64,000 nucleotides of DNA from Cavia porcellus. Its lineage: Eukaryota; Chordata; Mammalia; Rodentia; Caviidae. Below the pieces are notes generated by a model. The model searched no databases, had not been told where the DNA came from, and saw nothing but the letters and a program-made list of their open reading frames with translations. Positions 37,901-50,200 of the stretch are shown here, piece after piece. Numbering within the stretch: position 1 is the stretch's first letter; every line of letters begins with the position of its first letter. Position numbers and translations under genes: made by a program. Location: NCBI RefSeq assembly GCF_034190915.1, contig NW_026947488.1:7202501-7266500 (forward strand). Direction: 5' to 3'.

Positions 37901-40900
37901 AATTTTGGGTGTTGGGTATTTTGTCTCAGCAACAGGAGAAAAGCAACCAAGACAAATGCTACTGTTCATATGTTCCCGGTCTCATAGACAGGGTTTTTGG
38001 GGGATGTCTAGATCATGGGGGGGGGGGTTGTATGTAACACTCATCAGTGCTGAGTTCATAGCTAACATCACATCAAGAGGGAATGGCTGGTTGGGGGCCC
38101 AGAAGGCTGATCTCCCTCCACCCTCCCCAGAGGACTCTGCTTCCTTCCTACCACGCTGCAAGTTGTTTACCACTGCCTGGCTGCCCTGTCCTTCCCTGCC
38201 TTGGAGCCAGCTGACTCCAAGTGGACTGAAACCACTACACACTATGAGCTAAATAAACCTCACCTTTAATTTATGGACATCAGGTACTGTGTCACGGTGC
38301 CGGGAAAGTAACTAGGTCATGGGCACCAGTTTTAGGTTCCAGGAAAAGGCAGGTCCGGCCCTCACTAACTCATGCTTGCTGCTCCTTGCTCCCTCTCGCT
38401 TCTACTACTTTATGACTCAGAAAAGTGTACTTCACATTATCCTAGCTCCTGTATCTCTTGACTTCCCACCTCAGATCTCTGAGGAAGTAGAATTCTGCAT
38501 TTTATGAATCGCCCAGTTCTGCCAGGTATGCTGGTACACAATTGGAATCCCCACAAGTTCGAAGTCAGCCTGGACTACACAGTGAGTTCTAGGCCAGCCT
38601 GACCCTGCAGAGGAGGACACTGCCTCAAAAAAAATGAAACAAAAAACTGAATCCCTCAGGTCCAGGTCCTCTGCAGTAACAGCACAGGAGACTGAAACAA
38701 GCAAGAATGCAGGGCTCCCCAGTGTGCGCGGCTCTCTAACCCCACAGCACTGCGGCTGGACCACGCCTTTCCCAGTTCACAAGCCCTAGTCACAAACCCA
38801 GCCCCTCGGGCGGCACCTGTGCACCTGTCAGCGGGCCCAGCCCTTACCACCCTGCACCCCTCTGCTTAAGCGTGCAGACACCTGAGCACACGCTGTGTGC
38901 CGAGCTGGCTGGGGCTGGCAGGAAGCTGTGCCCGCTGCCTTCCTGTCCCTCATGGTGCTCCTCCCGCAGGAGCCCTGCTCAGGCCAGCTCTGCAACTCTC
39001 ACTCCAGCCCCTGAACTGCTGCTGTCCCCTTCCAAGGTGACCCGACACATGCAGAGAGTACAAAGCAGTCTCCCAGGTCCTGACCTCCTCCAAAGCGCCA
39101 AGCCTAAGTCCTCCTCTGATGCAGCCAGTGAGTGTGAGAAAGGGGAGACGAACATGGGGGCCCCAGGCTTCACCCAGGAAGCAAGCAGGTCTGCAGGAGA
39201 GCACAGAAGGAGCAGCCATCGCCCTCGATGAGTCTTACAGGGACCTGCGCATCCTGCCTGCAGAACATACCCTGCCCCCACAGCACCCCTACCCGCCCCA
39301 GAGTCTCACCCACCAGCCTTCCTTCCATGCCAGAACAAACACTGCCCCCGATGAAGCCTCTTCCCACCAGCGTTCTGCTCCCAAACACCTGTCACACCGC
39401 CACCACCAGCTGGGTTCCGACACAGAGGGCTAAGCATGGCGTGACACGTCCACAGCCACGGCTCCTGCAGGGCTGCAGCCTGCTTGAGCACAGGGGCCCA
39501 GGCTATCAACCTCATTTGTCCCGGAACATCTCTAACACCCCTGCGACAGAAGGCCACACCAGCTAGTGTAGAATCAGTCCCCAAATGCACTTAGGGCCAC
39601 GTTCCAAAACGTTATCAACGTCATCAACGTCCCTCGCCAAATGTTTTCTACTGTCCCTGAATCCTGTATAAATGAAGTCTCTTCCTCCATTTCTGGTTCT
39701 TTTGGACAAAATCTTGCTGTGTAACCCAGGCTGGCCTCAAACTTGTGGTGACCCTCCTGTTGAGTGCTGAGAGTACAGGCTCGCACCACCTCCAGCATCT
39801 TTGACACAGGGCTCAGTTTAGGTCTAAAGTATGCTCGTGGGGCCGAAAGTGGCTGCCAGTTTTACTCTGCTCTTAAGCACCGATGGTTGCCCCAGCCCCA
39901 TGAGACAGCCACCGCCTAGTCTCGTCTTTCCCACTTCACCCCTTCTTATCCGCCAGGGCTACCCACTCCCTGAGCTCCCAGAGCATCGGTCTCGGTTCTC
40001 CTGGCTGCACACGACCTCCTCTGCCAAGCTTCCTTGATGCTCGGGGCTCACAGCGGGCTCCTTTGTGCCCCTCAGGTCTTTCCTCAGATGAACCCCCAAG
40101 GGCATCCCTCGCCGCCCCAGCCCCCACATGCTCCCCTCCAGGCCTCTGTCACCAGGGGCACTTTGCTTGCTCTTGCTGTCCTGCCTGGCAGGGCCTGCAC
40201 AAGCTCTCCCTCAGAACCCCACCAGTGCCTACGACAGGGGCTGCTGTCCAGCACGGCTGCCCGCTGCGTCTCCCATCGTGGGAGAAGTGCTCCGCTCCAG
40301 GGCCTCAGACACTCGGGCTGAGTGAACCCAGGCCACCTATAGCCACATCGCGGGGACCGGCAACACTAAGCCCACGCCAGACTCAAAGGCTTCGGGCTTC
40401 AGCGGTGCCCGTGCAAAAGCCAAGCCTGAGCCTCCCTTCAGAGGAGCCGAGGTACAGGCTGTTTACTGAGGCGTCCCGGAGAGAATGAACCCAGAGATCT
40501 AGTGACAAACACACTCTTCCCCACCCTCAAACGTGCCTGGCTGGCGGGGACACTCATGCACGCACGCACGCACTGTGGTGAGGTCAGGGATGGAAGAAGG
40601 TGCAGGGGAGCGGGAAGGACCCGAGACAAAGGTCCCAGCAGCAAGGACGAGGCGAGGATGTGGCCGTCCAGGCCCCGCTCCAGCAGCCCGAGCAGGGCAG
40701 GCTGATGGCGGCACAGTGAGGTCGCGTAATAGGTTCCCACAGAGCGGCCGCCCAGAGACCTGTGCTCCAGAAAGAACTCACGGATGCTCACCAACCAGAG
40801 GGGGGACCCACAGCCAGCTCCCTCGGCTGCCTGCCGAGAAGGGGCACCCGGAGGGGTCGGGAACTCACCGTGTGACAAACTTCCGCTTTGATCTCCTTCA

Positions 40901-41141
40901 AGGCGCGTTCAGAAAACACACAGCCGCAGCCCCGCAGGAAGCAGAACCTGGAGGGGAAGGGCGACACGGAGGGTGGCTTCAGCAGGACCGGAGCCAAGTG
41001 CTGCGCCACCAACGTGTGCTCAGCTCACACAGCCCAGGACTGCAGAGCAGACATGGCTGTGTCCACCCTAGGATCAAGCCAGAGGGCAGGACACAGCCAA
41101 GGGCTCAGGCCCAGCACCGCAGGACAGGCACCTCCAGAATC

Positions 41142-41177
<36 letters not shown>

Positions 41178-44100
41178 ACACACACACAGACACACATACA
41201 CAAGCACTATAATCACACACAGAGTCCAAAGGCTGGCTGACTACTCAGGAAGACACTCATCTGAGTATTTTAGATTTATGTGACGTTCAGGGTTTATTTT
41301 ACAAATATCTGAAAGGGTCTTTAGGGTTTTTTTTTCCTTCTAGTGCTGGGGATTGGACCCAGTACCTCGTGTATCACTATGCTAATCGCCCCCTAGAAGG
41401 ACTCTTTCATTATTATTATTAATTTTTCCTTTTTTGGGGTTCTTTTTAAGACAGGGTTTCACAATATGGTTCAGACTGGCCTTGAACTATGTAGCCCAGG
41501 CTGGCCTTTAATTCCAGGCAATCTTTCTGTCTCAGCCTCCTAAGTACTAGGATTATAGCTATGTATCATCAGGCCCCATATCCTGAAGGGGTCTTTAAAA
41601 GTAATTTTACAGAAAGATGAGCAAAGGGCATTAATATACAGTTCACTAAAGAAATTTAAAGTTAACACTTATAAAAAGAGTTAACCTCAAATGTATTAAA
41701 AAGCATTTCAAAATTATGCCGTATGCTTTCTCTATCAGTTAATAATTAAATAGATTTTAAGTATCTAATTGGAAACTATCTACAGACGCAAACACACTTG
41801 TTGGTTGTGGGTACAACATCCCAGGAGGAGCCTGCACAACGGCAAGTGAAAGATCGGCTCAGGATCCCTTCTGCAGAACTGCGCCCACAGGGCACAAACG
41901 CGTCCTTACCCGGCCGTGCAGCGCAGCAGCAGCTGTGCTAAGGGAAAGGAGGAAGCCTGCTGAACCCTCAGCAGGAAAAGGGGTAGATAAATTACGCACT
42001 CCCACGTACTTATTACACAGAATAAGCCCGGCACAGGGCACACGCCTGGAATCCCAGCTCTTGGGGAAGAGGATCACGCGTTTGAGCCCAGCCAGGGTGA
42101 CTCCGCAAAACACTCCTGAAATTAGCAACAAAATGAGACAAAACAAAACGAAGAGAGTGGGATATAGGTCAGTATGAAGGCCCTGGACTGAATCCTTACT
42201 ACAAGAAAAATAAAAGGTAAACCAGCATACAAGGCCATGAAACCACGATCAAATTAGACATAAAATACAAAGAGGAGGTCACAAGGTACGTAACAGAGCT
42301 GGGCGAGGTGGCACACACCTGCAATCCCAGCATTTGGGAGGCTGAATCAGGAGGACTGCTGTAGTCTGAAGCCAGCCTGGGCTACACAGCAAGACACTGC
42401 CTTAGAAACACACAAGTGTGCGCGTGTACACGCACACAGATCCCACAACTCTGTTGCACTCACTTGGGCAGCACACACACTACAATTGGAGAGCAGGTGG
42501 GTCTGCAGGGGCTCGTGGAGGGTGGAGAAGCGTGAGCTGGTGCCCACGTATGAGGTGAAGGAGCGACTGCCACAGAAACTGGGGGCGTGGGCAATGCTTG
42601 CACACTGGGCACATTCCCTCCCATGCACAACAGCACAAACTTCCCCTCACCTCCCAGAGCCCAGCACACGCGGCTCCCCCCAACAAGAATCTAGCACCAC
42701 TGCAGTGAATTCATTCACCTTAAAAAAAATCCTACTTTATGAATGCTTACCAATTATTAGGAAATTGGGAAATTTCTTTTAAACAAGACTCGATAATTTC
42801 ATTACACTAGAAATTTACTTCTGTTTTTCTGTACTTTTAAATCTTTATTATCTAAAGTTTACTAAATATACAAACTATAAAAACCCCAAAAAAACGTTTT
42901 CTGGTGCAGAGGATGTATAGAGGGAAAAGTAGGCAGTGTTCAAGGAACTGGGAAGAGGAAAAGGAGCACAGATGGAGCAGCCCAAGAAGGCGAGGAAGTG
43001 GGGCCCTGCCCAGGCCCTGCCCAGGCCCTGCCCAGGCTAAGGCCCTCCAGGGGTGAACCACCGCATTCTCAAGCAGGCGGGAAGCAGACCTAGCAGGCCA
43101 CTGGCTGCAGGATCCTGGGAAAAGGAACCCACGAGGCGCGCAGCCAGGGGCAGTGGGGTCTGGGGTTTTCTCCGAGGACCACAGCAGTGGACTTGGAGCG
43201 AGGCCGAGGCAGTGACTGCCAGCAATGGGCGCATATCATGGCCACTGTGCACACACTTTTAATCGGTCAGTGTCATATCATGGGCCATTAATGTTAAGAC
43301 ACCAACACACAGATATATACATAAAAATACAAAATAAAGTGGGACAAGGTCAGGTACACAATTCTGGAAGCCAGAACATTCTCTGTTTGACCCCAGCGAT
43401 GAGGTTGATAGAGTGGACCCTAAATTATTTTCTTTTTTTAAGGCATGAAAGGATTCCACAGGCAGGATTTTAGAAGTACACTGGGGAGGTGGGAGTGGCC
43501 TGCAGCTAGGAAGTTATAAGTTGTTGGCAGCAAAATTTGTGAATCTATACAAAGTCTGGGGCCCCACAGGTTTAAATTCAAACTACTGGAAGAGGAAAAC
43601 CTGTAAAAGCAAAAGGTCCCCGGCCCTATGCTTCGCTCCTCCCCAGAGCCACGAGCTGCAGGCCACCCGAGGCGGGTACAGTGGCACCTGCCACAGGGTG
43701 CCGCTCAGCACACGGCCTGGTCCAGGGGAGCCGCCCGCTGGCGTCTGGCCCAGGGACAGACACCGATGGCCAGAACGCATGGCCACGCCGGCTGCTGAGA
43801 GCTCAGTGCACCTTTCCGCCTGCCTGGGAGGCTTCTCTTCTGATGGAAAGATGATGGAAACGCGGTCTCTCCAGGTCATGGGTTAGACCCGAGACTCCAG
43901 TCTGACCATCTGTTATTGAGGGTACTTCTAAAGGGCAGGGAAAAGGCTTCTTTTAAAGACAGGGTCTCACTATATGGACTGGGCTGCTGAACTTGCAGTG
44001 ATCCTCCTGCCTCAGCCTGCATGCTGGGGTTACAGGCATGCACCATCACACCGAGCTGAAGGCCTGCATCTTATAAAAAGGCACGTGGTGGCTCATTTAA

Positions 44101-44237
44101 CATTTGTATTGTTTGTTTTGTTTTGTTTGTGACAGTCTTGCTATGCTGTCCAGGGTGGTCTTGAACTACTGGAGATCCTCCTACCTCAACCTCCAGGGTA
44201 CTGGGATTATCAGTGTGTACCACTGTTCTGAGTTTAT

Positions 44238-44278
<41 letters not shown>

Positions 44279-47200
44279 TTTTGGTCTTTTTCCTTTTTAT
44301 TGGTACCAAGGATCGAACTCATGACTACCTGCTTGCAAGGCAGATGCTTATGCCGCTGAGCTAAATTCCCAGCCCCCGAGTTTATTTTTTAAAAAGGAAA
44401 ATGTACAGCTCACTTATATCTGTGATAATAAATCTCAACCTCAAGATTTCCGACACTCTTGTGTTAGCTACAAACTCAGGGCAAGTTGGGGTCACCAGCT
44501 GGGACTTCAGCTGATGGACTGGCCACCCAGTCATACTGCTGACCAATGCACAGATCTTAACAGCCCTAAGGAACACGAGCCGTTTCACAGCAAACATCTG
44601 CCTTTCGCTTTCTGTCCCGGAGAATGAGATGATGATATACTCACACCCAGGTCCTGTACCACATGGAGACTTCAAAGTTCACTTTAGGTTTTCTGACTGA
44701 AGAACAGACAGCCATGGCCAATGCCCCGGACAGACATGACAGGCAGGGGCCCAGTGGCAGCCAAGCAGGGGCTTCCTCGTGGGCACAGCCAAGTCACAGA
44801 GGGAAACCCCGATGGGACCGTGTCGCCCCAGGCGTCCCCCCACAAACACCCACCTGTGCCGCCCATTCATCTCCAAACCCACGACCGGGCAGATGAAGCG
44901 AGCCCGCTGGAGGTCGTCGTGCTTATCGCCTTTCGTGTTTCCTCTGTCCCCTTCCCAGGCGGGATTATCAGACAGCTTCAGTTCCGTCACGCTCTGTGGA
45001 AAGCAACTGGTATGCTAAGAATCCATCACGGATCATTCTTTGCCTCCACAACCACCCAGATCAAAAGAGAAACAGGGCTTTCATTTCCTCCCCTTAGGAA
45101 CCTTTGTTCCTAATCACTTTGCCGTGGCCATCAAGAAATGTGAGTGTAAAATTAAATCACAAACTGTACACAAGGTATTTTAAAACCCACGGACCAGCAA
45201 GACGCTCTAGGACCTGTGCTGCAGTGACACCCAGACAGGCCTGGGGTAAACCTGCAGCCCCAGTCTCTCAGCTCAGGCACCTGTGCTCCGAGAGCACCAG
45301 TTGTGTCTTCGAAGCCAACCAGGGGCTGTGGCCCGATGCCCCTGATGCCACTACCCTGCACCCCTCGCAGTAGGAAAGGATCAAAATCCAAGCGTAAGTA
45401 TGACTGCACTGACCGTGGATCACTTTTGCATCAGCATGACAACAAAACTTTTTAAACTGCCCCACCCTAAGCCAGAGACCACCTGTAAATCAGGTAAACC
45501 TGTCTGACAGATGGCAGGAGCTTGCTCTCCCTGCTGCAAGCGCTTGCTGGCTGCTGGTGTCTGCTGTCTGTGCTGAGGGGACAGCTGCGCTCCAAGGACC
45601 CTGGCTCACCTTCATGCTTTTGATGTGGGACGCTGCCTTTCCCAGTGCTTTCTCGGCAGACCTGTCCAGCAGGAACTCGATGACAGCATCCTTGTTATAA
45701 AGCCTGCAGGAAGGAGGATCGGGCACATTACAGGGGCCACAGCCCACTTCCAGACAGCAGGAGGGCAGAGGCAGCCTGGCCGTGACTCAGGGTGCACTTG
45801 CAGCCCCAGGAGCGAGCGAGGCCCCGACCACTGAAGGCCCTGACCACTGAAGGACGTGCCCGCCTTGCCTGAGCACAGCGCCTAGGGGTTGATGCACCCT
45901 GAACGAGGATTTTTAAAACTGGGAAACTGACTCTAAAAGCTCCAATTTTCAGTTTTTCTTCAGACATAAAACCCGGAAGACTTAGAATCACGAGGCCTGG
46001 GCTCTGGAACTGTAAGAACTGGCCTGAGCGGCCTCTCCCCATCACCCGGAACCTGAGGCCTCTTCTGTCCCTTCTGCCCTCGCCTCACACGGCTCCTTCC
46101 TGCTCAGGGGCTATGACCCGGCCCCCAAGCTCTCCCTCTGCAGAAACACTGGTTCAGCTCGTGGCGAACAGGAAGCACCTCGGCCGCCGGTGCAGAGGCG
46201 CCTCACCCTTCCCGCCTCCCGCCTCCCGCGGCCCTTGGGTTTCCAAACCATAGATGAAATAAACCACACTGACCAGGGCATAAAATACCGTTCAGAGGTG
46301 AGGAATACTCTCCTCTCCCACGCCTCCCAGGCTGGCTGGGAATGAATCCCACTACATGACTCAGGAACTATATTTACACGTGAAAATTCTCGAAATCACA
46401 GAATAAACCCGTCTGATTCAGCACAGGACCATACCTGCCCAGTTCACAGGCAACTATTGGGCGTCTCAGTATTTCCTGACTTAGGGTACAATAGTTCCAC
46501 TGGGCCACTAATTCAGCGTCTTTGTCAACCTAATAAAAGAAAACAAAAACTCTCAATTAACTGTGCCCCTAAAAGACATGTGTGTGTACATTACAGTTTA
46601 TTTAATATTACCTACCAGTGATGTTTTTAGTTTGTAAATCACAGTGATACAAGATGTTGGAAATTTAAGTCATAAGTCAATAACACTATGGTAAACAAAG
46701 GTCCAGCTAAAGACAACACGAAAGTTTACATCACAGCACTAAACCATTTACGTGAGCTACGTACAAACATTAACAGCACAGGAGTAAGGCCACACCACAA
46801 CAGAGCAGCACAGACTAACTGTTAATACTGGGGAAGGCTCCAACACGGTGGCAGAATTTAAAGACCAAGAAACGAAGAGACTGCTTTTTTTTTAAAATTC
46901 AGAACAAAGGCTAAGGAATTCTCTTCGAAACCACCAGCTCAATCCCACAGCAGCCACTGCTCTTGAGTCCCCTGCGGGCGGCATATCAAACCCTTGCCTC
47001 CTACTGTGGCTTCTACGACCCAGTGAAACTCACACCGAGTCTCTGGTGAGAGGCACTGAGCGGCAGGAGAGCTCAGGTCTCCAGGTGCCAGTTAGACTGA
47101 TGAGCTAACACCAGCTGGTGGGCTGCCTCAAAGTGTGCGTGTACCAAAGGCCAGCTTGCTTTTCTTCCCACCTCTTACGGGGTGATGCCCCATGCCGCCT

Positions 47201-50200
47201 CTCAAGTCTGCAGTAAGAAGACCCTCACCGCAGCCAGGTGTGGTGCTGCACACCCGTGATCCCAGAGCTCTGGCAGGCTGAGGCAGGAGGACTGCAGGAT
47301 CCCCCTATCTTCGGCAACTCAATGATTCAGGGAGAGCCCATCTTAAAATAAAAAGAGCAGGTGCTGGGCCCTTCGGGAGCTGGGACAGGAGAATTACAAA
47401 TTCAATCCCAGCTTGGGTAACTTATGGGGAGTCTTGTCTGAAAAGAACTATAAAGAGGGATGGGCAGGCTGGTGCACGCCTGTTATCCCAGCACTTAGGA
47501 GGCTGAGGCAGGAGAATCACTGTGAGTTTGAGGCCAGCATGGGCTACATAATGAGTTCATGGCCAGCCTGCCTGCAAAGCGAGACCCTCAAAATAAGTAA
47601 GAAGTAGCTGAGGGTGTCTCCCTATGCTATGGCCTTGGGTTAAATCTCAATTCCTCAAAAATAATTGCATTTTAAAAATTTGAAAATAAAAAAGGGTTGG
47701 GGACATAGTTCAGTGTGAAGGCCCTGGGTTCAATCTCTAAAGCCTCACCCAGTTGGGACCTTGACACTGGACTCTTCAGCCCCCAAAAATGTAAGAAATA
47801 AATTTCTTTATAAAGCATTCAATTTCAATATTTTGTTACAGCTACAAAAAATGTGTCAAAGTGCCTAAGCTAAGGAAATCAGATGTGAAACCCTCCTCGC
47901 TCTCAGACAACATCCCCCAGGAGGATTTCACATCCACTCCTCAATAGCACAGCACCACACCCAAATGCTCTAACAGTACAGCACACTTGAGAGAAAGCAG
48001 GAAAAGGGTGAAGAAGAAGAACAGGCTTTGAACCCTTTTTTTTGCAGCGGCAGCTGGTTAGCGCTTTCTGTGTGTCAGGACCTGCACTAAGCAGTGACTA
48101 GTCTGATGCTTTTTAATCACCAACACCCAAGGAGTATTTTTAACTGCTGGAGATGAGAGAACTGAACTTGAAATCGAAGCAGCAAGAAGTTAACTTCCAT
48201 GCCCCAAATCAATGTGGCAAACTAATGAAGGAGCTACCAGGCAGGCTGGCTCTAGACTGTTTTTGTTTTTATTGTTGTTGTTTTTCTGAGACAGGGTCTC
48301 ACTGTGTAGTTGAAGCTGGTCTTAGACTCACTGTGCAGCCCAGGGTGGCCTTGAACTCCTGGCGATCCTTCTGTTTCAGGGATCACAAGCCCATCCTCAG
48401 GTTTGATAGTTTGGGGCACACAGAACACAATCTTATTATCAAAGTACTTTAAATGAGTCAAGTGATCAGTCAGGTAGAGGTACTTGGGGTGAGGATTAAA
48501 AAGGTCTCAAGCACAGGAGCCGCACTCCAGTGGGGCCACCCCTGCTCAGGGGTGTTTATGAAGGCTTCAGCATGCAGGCACGACCAATTATTAGCTTAAC
48601 CTCCAGCTTCCCTCCCCTTCCTGAGCTATGGGTGATGGTGCTGAGAATGACAACCTTCTAATCATGACTGGGCTTTCTGGTGACCAGCTGGGACTCTTCA
48701 AGTCACCTCTTTAGAACAGTGACAGTCCTATCATCCAGGAAATTCCAAGGGATTTAGGAACTCTGGGTCAGGAACAAGACACAGACACAGATAAAGACTT
48801 TTTTTGTGCATATAATACATGTTTCTTATTCACAACAAGGATTTGAAATATAAGCGCTATAAGAGGTGCACTATTTTGTCCTTGGTTAAAAGCAGCGTAC
48901 ACTACAGTAAGTCTGTCTTTCTGAGTAAGGTTAGTAGAATCCATCCTGCCTGAGAATTTGTTGTTTTGGATTATCATTTCTTTTTTTCTATTCCCTTCTG
49001 ACATCTGTTTCTTGCCAAGCCTTTCAGTCCTAGACAACAGATAGCAAAAGTGAGCTGAATGCTTTTTTCTTTTGACAAAAGCTCTGAGTGCTAAATATCT
49101 AGAATTAACCTGTACATATATAGATATAATCAGAGGGCACACTTCATCCTCTTGAATATTCTTTTTTGTTGTTGTTTTGAGACCAGTTTTCACTATGTAG
49201 TTCAGCCTGGACTTGAACTCATTTTGTAGCCCAGGTTGGCCTTGAACTCTCAGAGATCCTCTTGCCTCAGCCTCTTAAGTGCTGGGATTACAAGTGTTCA
49301 CCACCACACCTGGCTCATTCACTCTTGAATTCAACACATTTATTGGGTGTTGATTACGTGGTAGACATATTGCAGTAGCTACAAAGCTAAGTCATACAAG
49401 GACCTGCTCACCATGGGAGAGAGAGGTGACGGAAGGAAGGTAAATAAAAGAACAGAGTAAGACAGGGAATGACTGAAGTTAAGGAGTATTTTACTACATG
49501 ACCGTTGAGTAAAGAACTGCATGAAGAAAATAGTATCAGTTTCTCAATGAAGAAAACGCCAGGCTGATGAAATACTCCAGGCTGAGGTACAAGGCCTATG
49601 TAGCTGGAACAGAATGAAAGAGCTGGACTGAGACAAAAAATGAGAAGAGAAAGGTAAGCAAGGATCTGTTCCCACAGAGCTTGATAGGATTTTATTCCAA
49701 ATGCGACAGGAAGTCACCAGAGTGTTTCAAATATAATAGTGACACTGAGTATAGTAAAGACAATTTCTTGTACTGCTGAATCAAAACAGAGTATGCACAT
49801 GCACCAGACACTGTATTAGGTTTTGTGCATATATTATATTATTAAAAAGTCACTACTCTTGCTAACTTTGGACTCGAAAATAATCCCAAAGTGGGAATCT
49901 TGGCTTCATTACCCACCAGCTATGTGACCTTAGCCATGCACGTTTACTTCCTTGAATTCTCATTTCTCTGCCATGAAAAAATATGTATAATCTGCTCCAT
50001 TACTCATGAAAACTGGAAACTACTCACTCATTCTTTTATTCAAAATATTTACTGTGCCAGAAATTCTGCTAGATCCAGCGGGAAAAGAGATTCTGTCTCC
50101 TCCATTAGGAACTTACCTTCTGAGGTAGGAGACATATGGATTAACCGTGAAATCAGTGTGCACGGTGACAAAATAGTTTAATAAGATCTGATTTCATGGT

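Larger units (their letters stand above)
20155..40868 (-). other. RTF2: RTF2 intron 5, host of GCNT7
   Basis: This 20.7-kb intron contains the whole GCNT7 gene on the opposite strand, plus scattered B1-like and ID-like SINEs, an LTR-like remnant near 22380-22600, an L1-like remnant near 30400-30760 and a MaLR provirus remnant at about 36500-38320. Positions 20200-23400 and 23900-24700 are GC-rich and show no gene. Confidence 0.85.
40948..44853 (-). other. RTF2: RTF2 intron 4
   Basis: Holds a (CA)n microsatellite, several B1-like SINEs, an ID-like SINE, a (TA)n-T(n) tract and a 12-base tandem repeat. Positions 41580-41860 and 42700-42900 are AT-rich with nothing recognised; 43380-43930 shows no gene. 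Confidence 0.8.
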
